Shown here: positions 53,302 to 62,644 of the stretch, in pieces | How positions within the stretch are numbered: the first letter of the stretch is position 1 | Layout of the letters: each line of letters opens with the position of its first letter | DNA from: Actinokineospora diospyrosa | GTDB taxonomy: Bacteria > Actinomycetota > Actinomycetes > Mycobacteriales > Pseudonocardiaceae | Direction of reading: 5' to 3' | Length of the DNA stretch: 64,000 nt | Assembly (NCBI RefSeq): GCF_024171925.1 | Contig: NZ_JAMTCO010000008.1 | Location: 248,001-312,000 of the forward strand | The notes under the pieces: model-generated | The model's database searches: none | Seen by the model: only the letters and a program-made list of their open reading frames with translations | What the model was told of the DNA's origin: nothing | Position numbers and translations under genes: made by a program

Positions 53302-54239
53302 CCGTTCTGGTCGGGGTCGGCCGGAACAGCGGTGCTCGAACCACCAGCCCCGGGCTGCTCGGGGGACGTGGGTTCGGTGGACTGGAGTGCTGCCAGCAAG
53401 CCTGTGGTCCAGGTGTCGTCCAGGACGGTCTCGCCGTGCAGGTGCGCGACGAACTGCTCGCGGGCCACGCCACCGGCGGCGGCCTCGGTCAGCCGCGAGG
53501 TCTGCCCTGGAGTCAGCGGTGGGGTCCACCCGGCCAGCGCCACCAGCTCGTCGATAGTGAGGTCCGGGGCGAACGCCGTGGTGTAGCTGATCGCCTCCGC
53601 GCGGGCGCCTGCCCAGCGCCAAGCGGCCGTCACCGCCGCGCGGACGATGTCGGTGCGTTCCGCGCGCAGGCTGATCAGGCGTTCCACGGCGAGCAGCTCG
53701 GCGCGGGCGGCGTAGATCGCCGACCACAACAGCGACAGCTGCTCCTCCTGCTCGGCGACCTCCCAGGCGAACGGGTCGGCGAGCACCGGCTGTCGCGCGC
53801 TTACCGGCGCGAGCCGGGGTGCGATCAGGGGCGCGTGGGTGAACCGGTCCGCGTCGGCCAGTAGTTCGGCGGTCAGCGTCGCGATCAGCCTGGGCTCGAC
53901 TCGCTTGCGGAAGTGGTGCACTTCGTGTCCGGCTCGTTCGGCCGCGAGCGCGCGCCGCGCCGTCAGGTTCATCCCCGGTGTGGCCGGGGGCAGACCGAAC
54001 AGCGCCCGTGCCGCCGCGGCGTACCGGGCGTCGGGGAACCGGGCCAGCAGGCCGCGCAGCGTGCCGTCCAGCGCCGCGATCCGGCTGGCCTCGTCACCGG
54101 GATCCACCGCTCGGGCGAGCACACCACGCAGCTCCAGCAGCACCGGATCTACCGCGGCCAGGGTCACCGGCAGCCCACGCCGCAGCAGCCGTGCGACCGC
54201 GTCCACCACTTCGTCCTCAAGTGGGCTTTTTGTGGGCAT
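53298..54239 (-). CDS. Conserved hypothetical protein, first gene of the P-loop/ASCH operon
   Basis: A 313-residue largely helical protein with no clear family match. Visible features: a KSPLEDEVVDAVARLLRRGLPV opening, an arginine- and alanine-rich middle (RKRVEPRLIATLTAELLADADRF), a helical block around ~190 (RAAVTAAWRWAGARAEAISYTTAFAPDL) and a Ser/Pro/Gly tail. Its ATG at 54239 lies inside a 17-bp palindrome arm, so translation or transcription is probably controlled there. It is coupled to the P-loop gene by a 4-base overlap and presumably works with it. Confidence 0.6.
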   Translation of the reverse strand: MPTKSPLEDEVVDAVARLLRRGLPVTLAAVDPVLLELRGVLARAVDPGDEASRIAALDGTLRGLLARFPDARYAAAARALFGLPPATPGMNLTARRALAAERAGHEVHHFRKRVEPRLIATLTAELLADADRFTHAPLIAPRLAPVSARQPVLADPFAWEVAEQEEQLSLLWSAIYAARAELLAVERLISLRAERTDIVRAAVTAAWRWAGARAEAISYTTAFAPDLTIDELVALAGWTPPLTPGQTSRLTEAAAGGVAREQFVAHLHGETVLDDTWTTGLLAALQSTEPTSPEQPGAGGSSTAVPADPDQNG

Positions 54240-54273
54240 GAGTCGAGTGAAGCACGATGCCCACAAAAAGCCC
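54223..54273. promoter_or_regulatory. 17-bp inverted repeat spanning the start codon of the three-gene operon
   Basis: Arms 54223-54239 and 54257-54273 are exact reverse complements (GGGCTTTTTGTGGGCAT), 17 bases apart. The left arm includes the start codon and first codons of the - strand gene. This is a candidate operator for autoregulation or an RNA hairpin covering the start codon. By symmetry a + strand ATG in the right arm also spells MPTKSP. Confidence 0.75.
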
Positions 54274-54283
54274 AGCCCTGATC

Positions 54284-54319
54284 CCTGTGGCGGTGCCGCC
54301 CGCGGGGCACCGCCACAGG
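54284..54319. terminator. Terminator hairpin downstream of the Rox-type gene
   Basis: Arms 54284-54297 (CCTGTGGCGGTGCC) and 54306-54319 are exact 14-base complements with an 8-base loop, just past the stop of the - strand monooxygenase. Confidence 0.75.
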
Positions 54320-54324
54320 GGGAG

Positions 54325-55776
<1,452 letters not shown>

Positions 55777-55829
55777 TCACGCACCTCGCGCCGAGACCGG
55801 CTTCGGCGGGAGATTCTGCGGTGCCACCG

Positions 55830-55848
55830 GGGTCTTGCCGCAAGCCCC
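55830..55848 (-). promoter_or_regulatory. Rifamycin-associated element (RAE) upstream of rox
   Basis: On the - strand it reads GGGGCTTGCGGCAAGACCC, identical to the element before the glycosyltransferase at 44001-44019. The surrounding ~57 bases (AACGTATAGC upstream, TGCACCGCAGAATC-like downstream) are shared too. It confirms the coupling of these two genes to rifamycin exposure. Confidence 0.88.
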
Positions 55849-55887
55849 CCACTGCGCTATACGTTGAAGTGGAAGGGAGTGCACCGC

Positions 55888-57090
55888 TCACCGCAGGTGG
55901 CGCGTGATGGCCTCCCCGACCCCCGCGGCGGCACTGCGGTCGGGATGCGGCGCGGCGTGGTTGTAGACGCGTTGGGTGGTGTCGACCCGGGCGTGCCCCA
56001 CATCGGTCTGCACATCGGTGATCCGCGCACCCTGCTCCATCGCGGTCGTCACGTAGAAGTGGCGCAACGCGTGCGGGTGCATCGCACCGGCCAACTCCGG
56101 CAGTTCCGCGGCGATCGCCAAGCGGCGCAGCAGACTCCACACATCGCGGCGGTCGCACCGGGTACCGGCCCGGCTGACCAACAACGGCGTCCGCGGCGGT
56201 GATGACGCGAGCGCGACGGTGGCGACGGGTGAGGCGGGCAGGGCGTTGAGGTAGTCGGCCAGGGCGCCTTCGGCGAGGTCGGACAGGTAGACCGTGCGGA
56301 TCTTGCCGCCCTTGCCGGTGACGCGCAGGGCACGGCGGCCGCGCGTGGTGTGCACGTCCGGGTGGTCGAGGTCGCACAGCTCCGACACCCGCAACCCCAA
56401 GGTGAACAGGGCGACCACGGCCCGCGCGCGCAGCCGGTCGCGGGGCGAGGCACCCGGCCTGCGGGTGGCCGCGGCGGTGAGCAGGGCGGCGACCTGGCCG
56501 GTGGTGAGGGTGACGACGGTCTTGGCGGGCTGGGGATCACGCAGGCCAAGGCGGCGGCGGTCGAGGTCGGCGGGGTTCGCCGCGACCAGACCCGCGGTGG
56601 CCAGGTGTTGGTACAGGGTGCGGACGGTGGCGAGCATCCGCGTGCGGGTCGCGGGGGCCGCCCCGGCGGCGCGCAGAGCGTCTTGCCAGGTCAGGACCTC
56701 GGTGGAGCGGGCAGCGAGCGGATCCACGCCGGTGGTGGCGCACCAGCGGAACCAGTGCAGGGCGCGGAAGCGGCCCTCGCGGGTCGGGGGACGGTTGCCC
56801 CGGGGCTCGGTGACCTCGGCGTGCACGGCGGCGGTGAGGTCGAGGACGTCGGCGTAGTCGCGCAGGGTCGCGATCCACGCGCGGTCGGCGCGGCTGAGCC
56901 ACTCCCGCAGTTCCGCGGCGCTCGTGGGCAGGCCCAGTCCCCCGGCGTAGGTGCGGCGGGTGGAGGCCGCGCCGTAGGACCGCAGCCAGGCGGTGACCTC
57001 GGCCAGCAGCCGGATCGGATCCCCCACCCCAGGCCACGCGGACCCCTCCACGAGGGTGCCGGTGCGCGCGGGAAGGCCTGTCGTCTCCAT
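55888..57090 (-). CDS. Tyrosine-type site-specific recombinase/integrase
   Basis: The 400-residue recombinase has an N-terminal core-binding domain (to ~200) and a catalytic domain with FTLGLRVSELCDLDHPDV (Arg), VTGKGGKIRTVYL (Lys), HALRHFYVTTAMEQG (His-x2-Arg), VGHARVDTTQRVYNHAA (His and catalytic Tyr). It is longer than XerC/D and does not have an obvious partner excisionase. It diverges from the coiled-coil gene across a 110-base AT-rich promoter. It could move the adjacent module or act on a plasmid-like element. Confidence 0.9.
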   Translation of the reverse strand: METTGLPARTGTLVEGSAWPGVGDPIRLLAEVTAWLRSYGAASTRRTYAGGLGLPTSAAELREWLSRADRAWIATLRDYADVLDLTAAVHAEVTEPRGNRPPTREGRFRALHWFRWCATTGVDPLAARSTEVLTWQDALRAAGAAPATRTRMLATVRTLYQHLATAGLVAANPADLDRRRLGLRDPQPAKTVVTLTTGQVAALLTAAATRRPGASPRDRLRARAVVALFTLGLRVSELCDLDHPDVHTTRGRRALRVTGKGGKIRTVYLSDLAEGALADYLNALPASPVATVALASSPPRTPLLVSRAGTRCDRRDVWSLLRRLAIAAELPELAGAMHPHALRHFYVTTAMEQGARITDVQTDVGHARVDTTQRVYNHAAPHPDRSAAAGVGEAITRHLR

Positions 57091-57097
57091 CCGCCTA

Positions 57098-57177
57098 GGT
57101 TACCGACAAAAGGAGTGTTCTGTCGGCAACCTCTAATCTCAACATGTTTAGAGCATCTGCTAATCTTAACGCTCTAG
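57098..57177. promoter_or_regulatory. AT-rich divergent promoter with inverted and direct repeats
   Basis: GGTTACCGACA (57098-57108) pairs with TGTCGGCAACC (57121-57131) with one mismatch. CTAATCT-AAC occurs twice after that, and TAGAGC/GCTCTA flank the second copy. The stretch is by far the least GC-rich in its neighbourhood. It lies between the integrase and the coiled-coil gene and looks like a binding region for a regulator of both. Confidence 0.6.
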
Positions 57178-57200
57178 CTTAGAGAAAGGGCGAAACGGAC

Positions 57201-58271
57201 ATGGTGGACGCGGATGAGCGGCTGTGCGCTCTCACAGGGTGCGAGAACCGGTTCAGCCCCCGCAGCAACCGGCAGCGGTACTGCTCCCCCGACCACGCCG
57301 CCGAGGCCCGCACCCGCCGCCGCGCCGTGGAGGACCTCGGGGTCGAGGACTACCTGGGCGCGCTGCGCCAACTCGGCCAGGACACGCTCACCGCGCTGCG
57401 CCCACGCGCCACCGAGATCACCACCGCCGTCGCCGAACTCACCGCGGCCCTGAACACCGTCGTCACCGGGTTCACCGACCTCGACACCGCCGCCACCGCC
57501 CGCATCGCCGACGCCGAGGCCCGCGCCCACCAAGCCGAGACCGACGCCGTCGAGGCCCGCGACCACGCCACCCGCATGGCCGCCGAACGCGACACCGCCC
57601 TCGCTCGCGCCACCGCCGCCAACCAGGCCGCCGCCGAGGCCCACACCGCCCGCCGCGCCGCCGACTCCGACGCCGCGACCGCCCGCCGGGACCTGGCCGC
57701 CGCCGTCGAGGCCCGGCAGTTGGAGTCAGCCCGCGCCGACCGCGCCGAGACGACCGCGAGCGAGGACCGCGCCCGCGCCGAGGCCGCCGACCAACGCGCC
57801 ACCCGCCTCACCGCCCGCGTGCGCGCACTCACCACCGAGCGCCGCGACCTCTGGCACCGCCTCACCACCGAGACCACCCGCGCCGACGCCGCCGAACGCG
57901 ACACCGCCCAGGTCCGCACCCAAGCCCGCCACGACCTGGACCAGACCCGCAGCCACCTCGACGCCCTGCGCGCCGAACGCGACACCGCCCGCGCCGAGAC
58001 CGTCGCGGCCCACGCCCACACCCACACGGCCCTCGCCGAAGCCCAACGCCACGCCGACGCCGCCACCCGGGCCCTGCACCGCGAACACGCCACGGCCCTG
58101 GAACGCCACATCACGACCGCCATCACCGCCACCGCGGCAGGCGACGCCCTGCGCCAGAACGTCCACACCGAGTTGGCTCGCCTCCTCGCCCTCCCCGACA
58201 AGGACTCGCTGTCCGATCACCTACGCCAACTCCACGACACCCTGACCCCACCCGGTGATTCGTCACGGTGA
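57201..58271 (+). CDS. Zinc-finger-like coiled-coil protein
   Basis: The 356-residue protein has an N-terminal putative zinc site, Cys9, Cys14, Cys28 and His32, in CALTGCENRFSPRSNRQRYCSPDH. From ~50 to ~320 it is an almost unbroken Ala/Arg/Glu/Thr-rich heptad pattern, a long coiled coil. A small C-terminal helix pair (LPDKDSLSDHLRQLHDTL) ends it. KfrA-type DNA-binding coiled coils share this build, but the N-terminus differs. It is divergent from the integrase and just upstream of the HEPN protein, which may overlap or begin within 70 bases. Confidence 0.7.
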   Translation: MVDADERLCALTGCENRFSPRSNRQRYCSPDHAAEARTRRRAVEDLGVEDYLGALRQLGQDTLTALRPRATEITTAVAELTAALNTVVTGFTDLDTAATARIADAEARAHQAETDAVEARDHATRMAAERDTALARATAANQAAAEAHTARRAADSDAATARRDLAAAVEARQLESARADRAETTASEDRARAEAADQRATRLTARVRALTTERRDLWHRLTTETTRADAAERDTAQVRTQARHDLDQTRSHLDALRAERDTARAETVAAHAHTHTALAEAQRHADAATRALHREHATALERHITTAITATAAGDALRQNVHTELARLLALPDKDSLSDHLRQLHDTLTPPGDSSR

Positions 58272-58338
58272 CGGCCGAGCGGTCCTCTATGGACGCACCC
58301 GACATAGATGGGGTCGGCGTCCTCGGTACGGTGCCCGG

Positions 58339-60312
58339 GTGGCGAGGTCGAGCAGCGACACCGGGCTCCAGGAGGCGTTCACCGCGGCCGGGCTGACCCG
58401 ACGCCAGCGCAGCCTGCTGCAGACCGTCCTGCGCGCGCTGGACAACGGTTCAGGCCCCGGTTTCCACGCCGCGACCAGCGACAGCGCCTTGGTCGCGCTC
58501 ATCAGGGCACACGACGCCTTAAGCAACCACGCCGCGCACGGCCACCCCCATGGGCGACTGCTGTTACGGGTGCTACGCACCAGTGCCGCATGCGTGCGCA
58601 CCGCGCTCCCGATCCTGCCCAGCCTGCGCACCGCCATCACCGAGCTGGACACGATGGCGGAAGCGTTGCGCGACACCGACCCCGCCGAACACCAGGTGCT
58701 GACCCGGGCGAGTGCGACGGCGCTGGAACCGGTGATCACCTCCGCCACCGACGCGATCACCGACCACCTGCTCGCCCTGTGGGACGCGACGGTCAGCCCG
58801 AACCACGACGCCAAGGCCGCGGCGGAGATCGCGGTGTCGGTCTACCTGCGGGGACGCGACCGCGAAGCGCTGCGCAAAGACCTGGCGACCCTGCTCACCG
58901 GCACGCCCACCGCAGCCGACCTCGCCGCGGTGCTGTGGCCACCGCCGCGCCGCCACCACGTCACCGTCCTGGTCAGCGGCGCGCGCACCCTCGACCACCT
59001 CGATGTCCTGCTCCCGGGGTCCCGGCAGTGGCCCGTCACCGTCGACCAGGACGGCTGGCCGAAAGCGAGGGAGCTCGCCGCGCTGCTGGCCAGACTGGCG
59101 CCGATCACCCGCGCGGGCACCCTGGTGCGGGTCCCCGTGGACGCCACCGACCTGGGCACCGCGGTGGTCCTCGGCAGGCGGGCGATCAGCGAGGCGCTGG
59201 ACCAGTACGTGGCGGGCAACCGGATCGCCGACCTCGTACTGGCGGGCCCCTGGGCGGTCGCCGGGCCGGACGAGCGGTGGGTGCTGGGCGAACCGGCCAG
59301 GGCCAGCGTCCGCCGCACGGCACCCCTGTCCCCCTCGTGGTCGGACGGCCTGCGCCCCGCGCTGCGGCTCGCGCACATCGCCCAGCGGGTCGAGGCGCCG
59401 ATGACCAGCGCCGCCCTGTGCTGGAGCGCCCTCGAATCGATCGGCCTGGCGGAGAAGTCGGCCCGGCTGGCCCGCGCCTACGCCCTGCAGACCCTGCGCC
59501 ACCAGGTCATGGACGCCCACGCCCAACTCAGGCTCACCGTCACCGAGGAGGTCCGCCGCCTCGGCTCACGGGTGTCGAACGCCCAGGTCGACCTGAGGCG
59601 CGCGGAGAACGCCCTCGCGAAACGGGCACTGCTGCAGCGGACCACCCCGGCCGACGCCAAGGCACTGGCCGAATCCGTGACCCGGACACGGCAGTCCTAC
59701 CTGGACCACGTCGCCGCCCACCAGCACGCCCTCGACGAGACGACAACGTTGATGGCACTCATCGACGCCCACGTGCCGAGGACCACCGACAAACCGACCC
59801 TCACCGAACCGGACCGATGGGTGGATCTACTGCTCCCCGCCCGCGACGGCGACCCCCTCGCCGCGGCCCGCGACGCCGTCACCACGTTGAGCACCTTCGC
59901 GGGCGGCCTCACCCACGAGACGATCCTGCTGTGGCGCGAGCGACTGGCCCGGCCACAACTGCTCGCGAAGTGGTTGCAGGAGAAGCAAGACACCTGCCAC
60001 GCCCTGCTCGAATGGCTCTACACCACCCGGAACATCACCTTCCACCACGGCCAGTTCGCAGGCCCCGTGGACCTGGCCACCGCCCACGCCGGCCGCGCCA
60101 TCATCGACATGCTCCTCGAAATCCTCGGCCGGTGGCACTCCACCCAGCACGCGCGGGGCCAGAACCCCACGCCACCGTCGGAGATCCTCAAGGTCCTCAG
60201 CCACCGCAAAGACGCCCTCAACCTCACCCTGCTCGCGGCAACCTCATGCCACCCCCTCTCCATCCAGCACCTCACCGGCCCCGACGAGGTGTACTGGTCA
60301 GCCACCCGCTGA
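58339..60312 (+). CDS. Large protein with C-terminal HEPN-type RNase motif
   Basis: A 657-residue protein of unknown family. The N-terminal third is helical (SDTGLQEAFTAAGLTRRQRSLL), the middle holds alternating strands and helices (HHVTVLVSGARTLDHLDVLLPG, TDLGTAVVLGRR), and the C-terminal ~150 residues end with YTTRNITFHHG, where Arg564-Asn565-x3-His569 matches the RNxxxH catalytic motif of HEPN RNases, followed by a helix as in Apea-like HEPN domains. HEPN proteins of this sort are common in defence and toxin systems. The start is uncertain: GTG at 58339, or earlier from 58255. It runs in the same direction as the coiled-coil gene. Confidence 0.6.
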   Translation: MARSSSDTGLQEAFTAAGLTRRQRSLLQTVLRALDNGSGPGFHAATSDSALVALIRAHDALSNHAAHGHPHGRLLLRVLRTSAACVRTALPILPSLRTAITELDTMAEALRDTDPAEHQVLTRASATALEPVITSATDAITDHLLALWDATVSPNHDAKAAAEIAVSVYLRGRDREALRKDLATLLTGTPTAADLAAVLWPPPRRHHVTVLVSGARTLDHLDVLLPGSRQWPVTVDQDGWPKARELAALLARLAPITRAGTLVRVPVDATDLGTAVVLGRRAISEALDQYVAGNRIADLVLAGPWAVAGPDERWVLGEPARASVRRTAPLSPSWSDGLRPALRLAHIAQRVEAPMTSAALCWSALESIGLAEKSARLARAYALQTLRHQVMDAHAQLRLTVTEEVRRLGSRVSNAQVDLRRAENALAKRALLQRTTPADAKALAESVTRTRQSYLDHVAAHQHALDETTTLMALIDAHVPRTTDKPTLTEPDRWVDLLLPARDGDPLAAARDAVTTLSTFAGGLTHETILLWRERLARPQLLAKWLQEKQDTCHALLEWLYTTRNITFHHGQFAGPVDLATAHAGRAIIDMLLEILGRWHSTQHARGQNPTPPSEILKVLSHRKDALNLTLLAATSCHPLSIQHLTGPDEVYWSATR

Positions 60313-60433
60313 GGCCAGCCACCGTCACCCATGAGTGGACGGCGACCACCCCAGTGGCTCAGGGCCGGCCACCGACGCGCGCGCTAGTTTCGGTCTCCAC
60401 CGGTCAGCAAGCCCGCGCCGAGGGAGCCGCGAC

Positions 60434-61240
60434 ATGAGTGCGAGCCCAGACCCGCCGGAGGCAGCGGACTCGACGCAGGCGTTCACCGCGGACCTGCGCC
60501 GGTTGCGGGCCGACCACGGCTCCCCCACCTGGGACTCGATGGCCAGGCGCGCGGGAGTCCGCGGGGTGAAGGTCAGCCGCGGCACCCTGCACAACGCCGT
60601 CAGCACGGGCAGGTTGCCGTCGGAGCTGGCGGTCACCGGGTTCGTGATGGCCCTGACCGGTGACACCGACCAGGTGGCCACCTGGTCGGCCCGTCGCGCC
60701 GCGCTCACCGCTGAGCACGCGGGCCCCAACCTGGTGGTCGCGGCGGCACCGCGAAGGAACAGGCGGCTGCTCCTCGTGGCGGGTGCGGTCGCCCTGGTGC
60801 TGAGCAACACCGCCACCGGGTTCATCGTCTACGGAGCGACCCGCCCGACAGCCACCGAACAACATTCCACCACCTCGGCGCTCGCCACGACCGGCGACGA
60901 CCCCGCCAAGACGGTGTGCGTGCAGGACGCGAAAGTCGCCGCGGGCACCACCAAGAACCCCCAGTTCCTCCTGGAGATCCTGTTCTCCGGCACGTGCCAG
61001 GCAGGGTGGGCGCGCATTACCCGCTACGACGACAGCGCCCTGGGCAACCGGCTCGACATCGAGATCCACCGGCGCTCCGACCCCGCGGGCGCCACCCGCC
61101 AAACCGCGACCGAACCCGACGTCCAGTCCGCGTACACGACCCTGATCGTGCGCGCCGACCCCACCGATCGGCTGTGCGCGACCGGATCGATCACCACCGG
61201 CGAGGTCACCGAAGCCGCCGTGGAGCCGATCTGCACCTGA
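60434..61240 (+). CDS. HTH-like membrane protein with DUF2690-type exoplasmic domain
   Basis: A 268-residue single-span protein. Residues 15-95 form a helical cytoplasmic domain (AFTADLRRLRADHGSPTWDSMARRAGV... GTLHNAVSTGRLPS) like the XRE/transcription-factor-like front of many actinobacterial membrane proteins. A helix at ~115-135 (LLLVAGAVALVLSNTATGFIVYG) crosses the membrane and a DUF2690-type domain follows (CVQDAKVAAG, LLEILFSGTCQAGWARITRYDDSA). The ATG has AGGGAG upstream. It may pass a signal from outside to DNA or to the helical domain's partner. Confidence 0.72.
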   Translation: MSASPDPPEAADSTQAFTADLRRLRADHGSPTWDSMARRAGVRGVKVSRGTLHNAVSTGRLPSELAVTGFVMALTGDTDQVATWSARRAALTAEHAGPNLVVAAAPRRNRRLLLVAGAVALVLSNTATGFIVYGATRPTATEQHSTTSALATTGDDPAKTVCVQDAKVAAGTTKNPQFLLEILFSGTCQAGWARITRYDDSALGNRLDIEIHRRSDPAGATRQTATEPDVQSAYTTLIVRADPTDRLCATGSITTGEVTEAAVEPICT

Positions 61241-61285
61241 TCGGCCGACCGGCCCCGCGAGGCCGCCCACCTGCGGTTATCCAGT

Positions 61286-61310
61286 CCTCCATCCATGTGG
61301 TGGATGGAGG
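61286..61310. terminator. Hairpin between the two DUF2690-type genes
   Basis: CCTCCATCC at 61286-61294 pairs with GGATGGAGG at 61302-61310 around a 7-base loop. It is 46 bases past the stop of the first DUF2690-type gene. Confidence 0.5.
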
Positions 61311-61371
61311 GGTGGCGCGCTGGGCTCGTCGTGACCACCTCCTCACCCGAGGATCACGACAGGAGAAGCGA

Positions 61372-61872
61372 ATGACCATCACATCCGCCGCGCGGGCACG
61401 TCGCGCGGCCAAGGCGTTGATCGCGGTGTCGGTCGTCGGCGCGGTCAGCCTCATGGGCGCGGCCCCGGCGCAGGCCTCGGACTGGGGCGGGGACGGTGAC
61501 TCCGCCGGGTGCGCGAGTCCGATCACCGTCGCCACAACGGCCATCACCGGGTCCCGCGGCAAACTCGCGGGCAAGACGATCGGCGAACTGCAACTGCGGT
61601 GGTCGTGGTCCTGCCACGGCAACTGGTCGCGGGTCGTCCTCTACGGCGGCATGTACTCGACCCCGGTGACCGTCGAGCAGATCGTCGAGTCGGAGGGCCG
61701 CCGCGCGGGCTCGACCGACCACAACCTGCGTACCGGTAGTGGCGGAACGAGCGCGTGGACGCGCTACCTCCGGCTGGCGAACTCGCAGAGCAGGGCGTGC
61801 GCGCAGGCGTGGCTGTCCTCGGACTTCGACACGCTGAACTACCACACCAACGGGGCGCGGGTCTGCGCTTAG
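61372..61872 (+). CDS. Secreted DUF2690-type protein
   Basis: The 166-residue precursor has a Sec signal peptide (RRAAKALIAVSVVGAVSLMGAAPAQA, cleavage after AQA near residue 35) and a mature domain with four or five Cys (Cys at CASPIT, SCHGNW, ACAQAW and the C-terminal RVCA) and the block LAGKTIGELQLRWSWSCHGNWSRVVL. The same fold follows the membrane helix in the preceding protein. Role unknown. AGGAGAA precedes the ATG. Confidence 0.8.
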   Translation: MTITSAARARRAAKALIAVSVVGAVSLMGAAPAQASDWGGDGDSAGCASPITVATTAITGSRGKLAGKTIGELQLRWSWSCHGNWSRVVLYGGMYSTPVTVEQIVESEGRRAGSTDHNLRTGSGGTSAWTRYLRLANSQSRACAQAWLSSDFDTLNYHTNGARVCA

Positions 61873-61876
61873 CGGG

Positions 61877-61915
61877 CTGCCGGGGTGGGGGCGATCAACG
61901 TCCCCACCCCGGCAG
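61877..61915. terminator. Bidirectional terminator hairpin between DUF2690 and clpP genes
   Basis: Arms 61877-61890 (CTGCCGGGGTGGGG) and 61902-61915 are exact 14-base complements with an 11-base loop, located between two convergent genes. Confidence 0.8.
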
Positions 61916-61922
61916 GTGCGGG

Positions 61923-62498
61923 TCAGATCGTCTGTCCACTGGAGACGACGTGGTCGACGAAGCCGTAGGCCAGGGCCTCGTCCGCGTCGAACCAGCGGTC
62001 GCGGTCGGCGTCGGCGGTGATGCGCTCGACCGACTGGCCGGTTTGGCGGGCGGTGATCTCGGCCATCCGCCGCTTCATCTTGCCGAACACCTCCGCCTGG
62101 ATCGCGATGTCGCTCGCCGCGCCCGAGATGCCCGCGGACGGCTGGTGCATGACGATCCGGGTGCTCGGCAGCAGGAACCGCTTGCCGGGGGTGCCCGAGG
62201 ACAGCAGGAACTGGCCCATCGACGCGACGAAACCCAGGCCCCAGGTGGCGACGTCGGGTTTGACCAGTTGCATCGTGTCGTAGATCGCCATCCCCGCGGT
62301 GACCGAGCCGCCCGGGGAGTTGATGTAGAAGGTGATGTCGGCGTCCGGGTCGGCGGCGGCGAGCAACAGCAGTTGCGCGGTGATCCGGTTGGCCACCTCG
62401 TCGTTGACCTCGGTGCCGAGGAACACGATCCGGTCGCGCAACAACTGCTCGTACACCGAGTCGTTGAGCGACTGCCCCGCCTGGGCCATGAGCGTCAT
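61923..62498 (-). CDS. clpP: ATP-dependent Clp protease proteolytic subunit paralogue
   Basis: A 191-residue ClpP with the nucleophile Ser93 in GFVASMGQFLLSSG, the His118 in IVMHQP, and the later Asp-rich ITADADRDRWFDADEALAYGFVD segment. The ATG at 62498 follows GGGAGAAACG. Actinomycetes carry several clpP genes; this one is alone, with no clpX or second clpP beside it, so it is likely an accessory paralogue. It differs from typical ClpP at the second residues around the catalytic Ser (FVASMGQ instead of QAASMGA). Confidence 0.93.
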   Translation of the reverse strand: MTLMAQAGQSLNDSVYEQLLRDRIVFLGTEVNDEVANRITAQLLLLAAADPDADITFYINSPGGSVTAGMAIYDTMQLVKPDVATWGLGFVASMGQFLLSSGTPGKRFLLPSTRIVMHQPSAGISGAASDIAIQAEVFGKMKRRMAEITARQTGQSVERITADADRDRWFDADEALAYGFVDHVVSSGQTI

Positions 62499-62644
62499 CG
62501 TTTCTCCCACCTCACGTTTGCGATCCCCCGTCGCGACCGAACGTAGAGGCCGTGCGGGGCGCAAAAGGGCGTCGTTCGCTCACAGCGTGCGGGGTTCGCT
62601 CCTGGCGATCACACCGCCGCCGAACCCGTCGGCAGCATGGTCTT

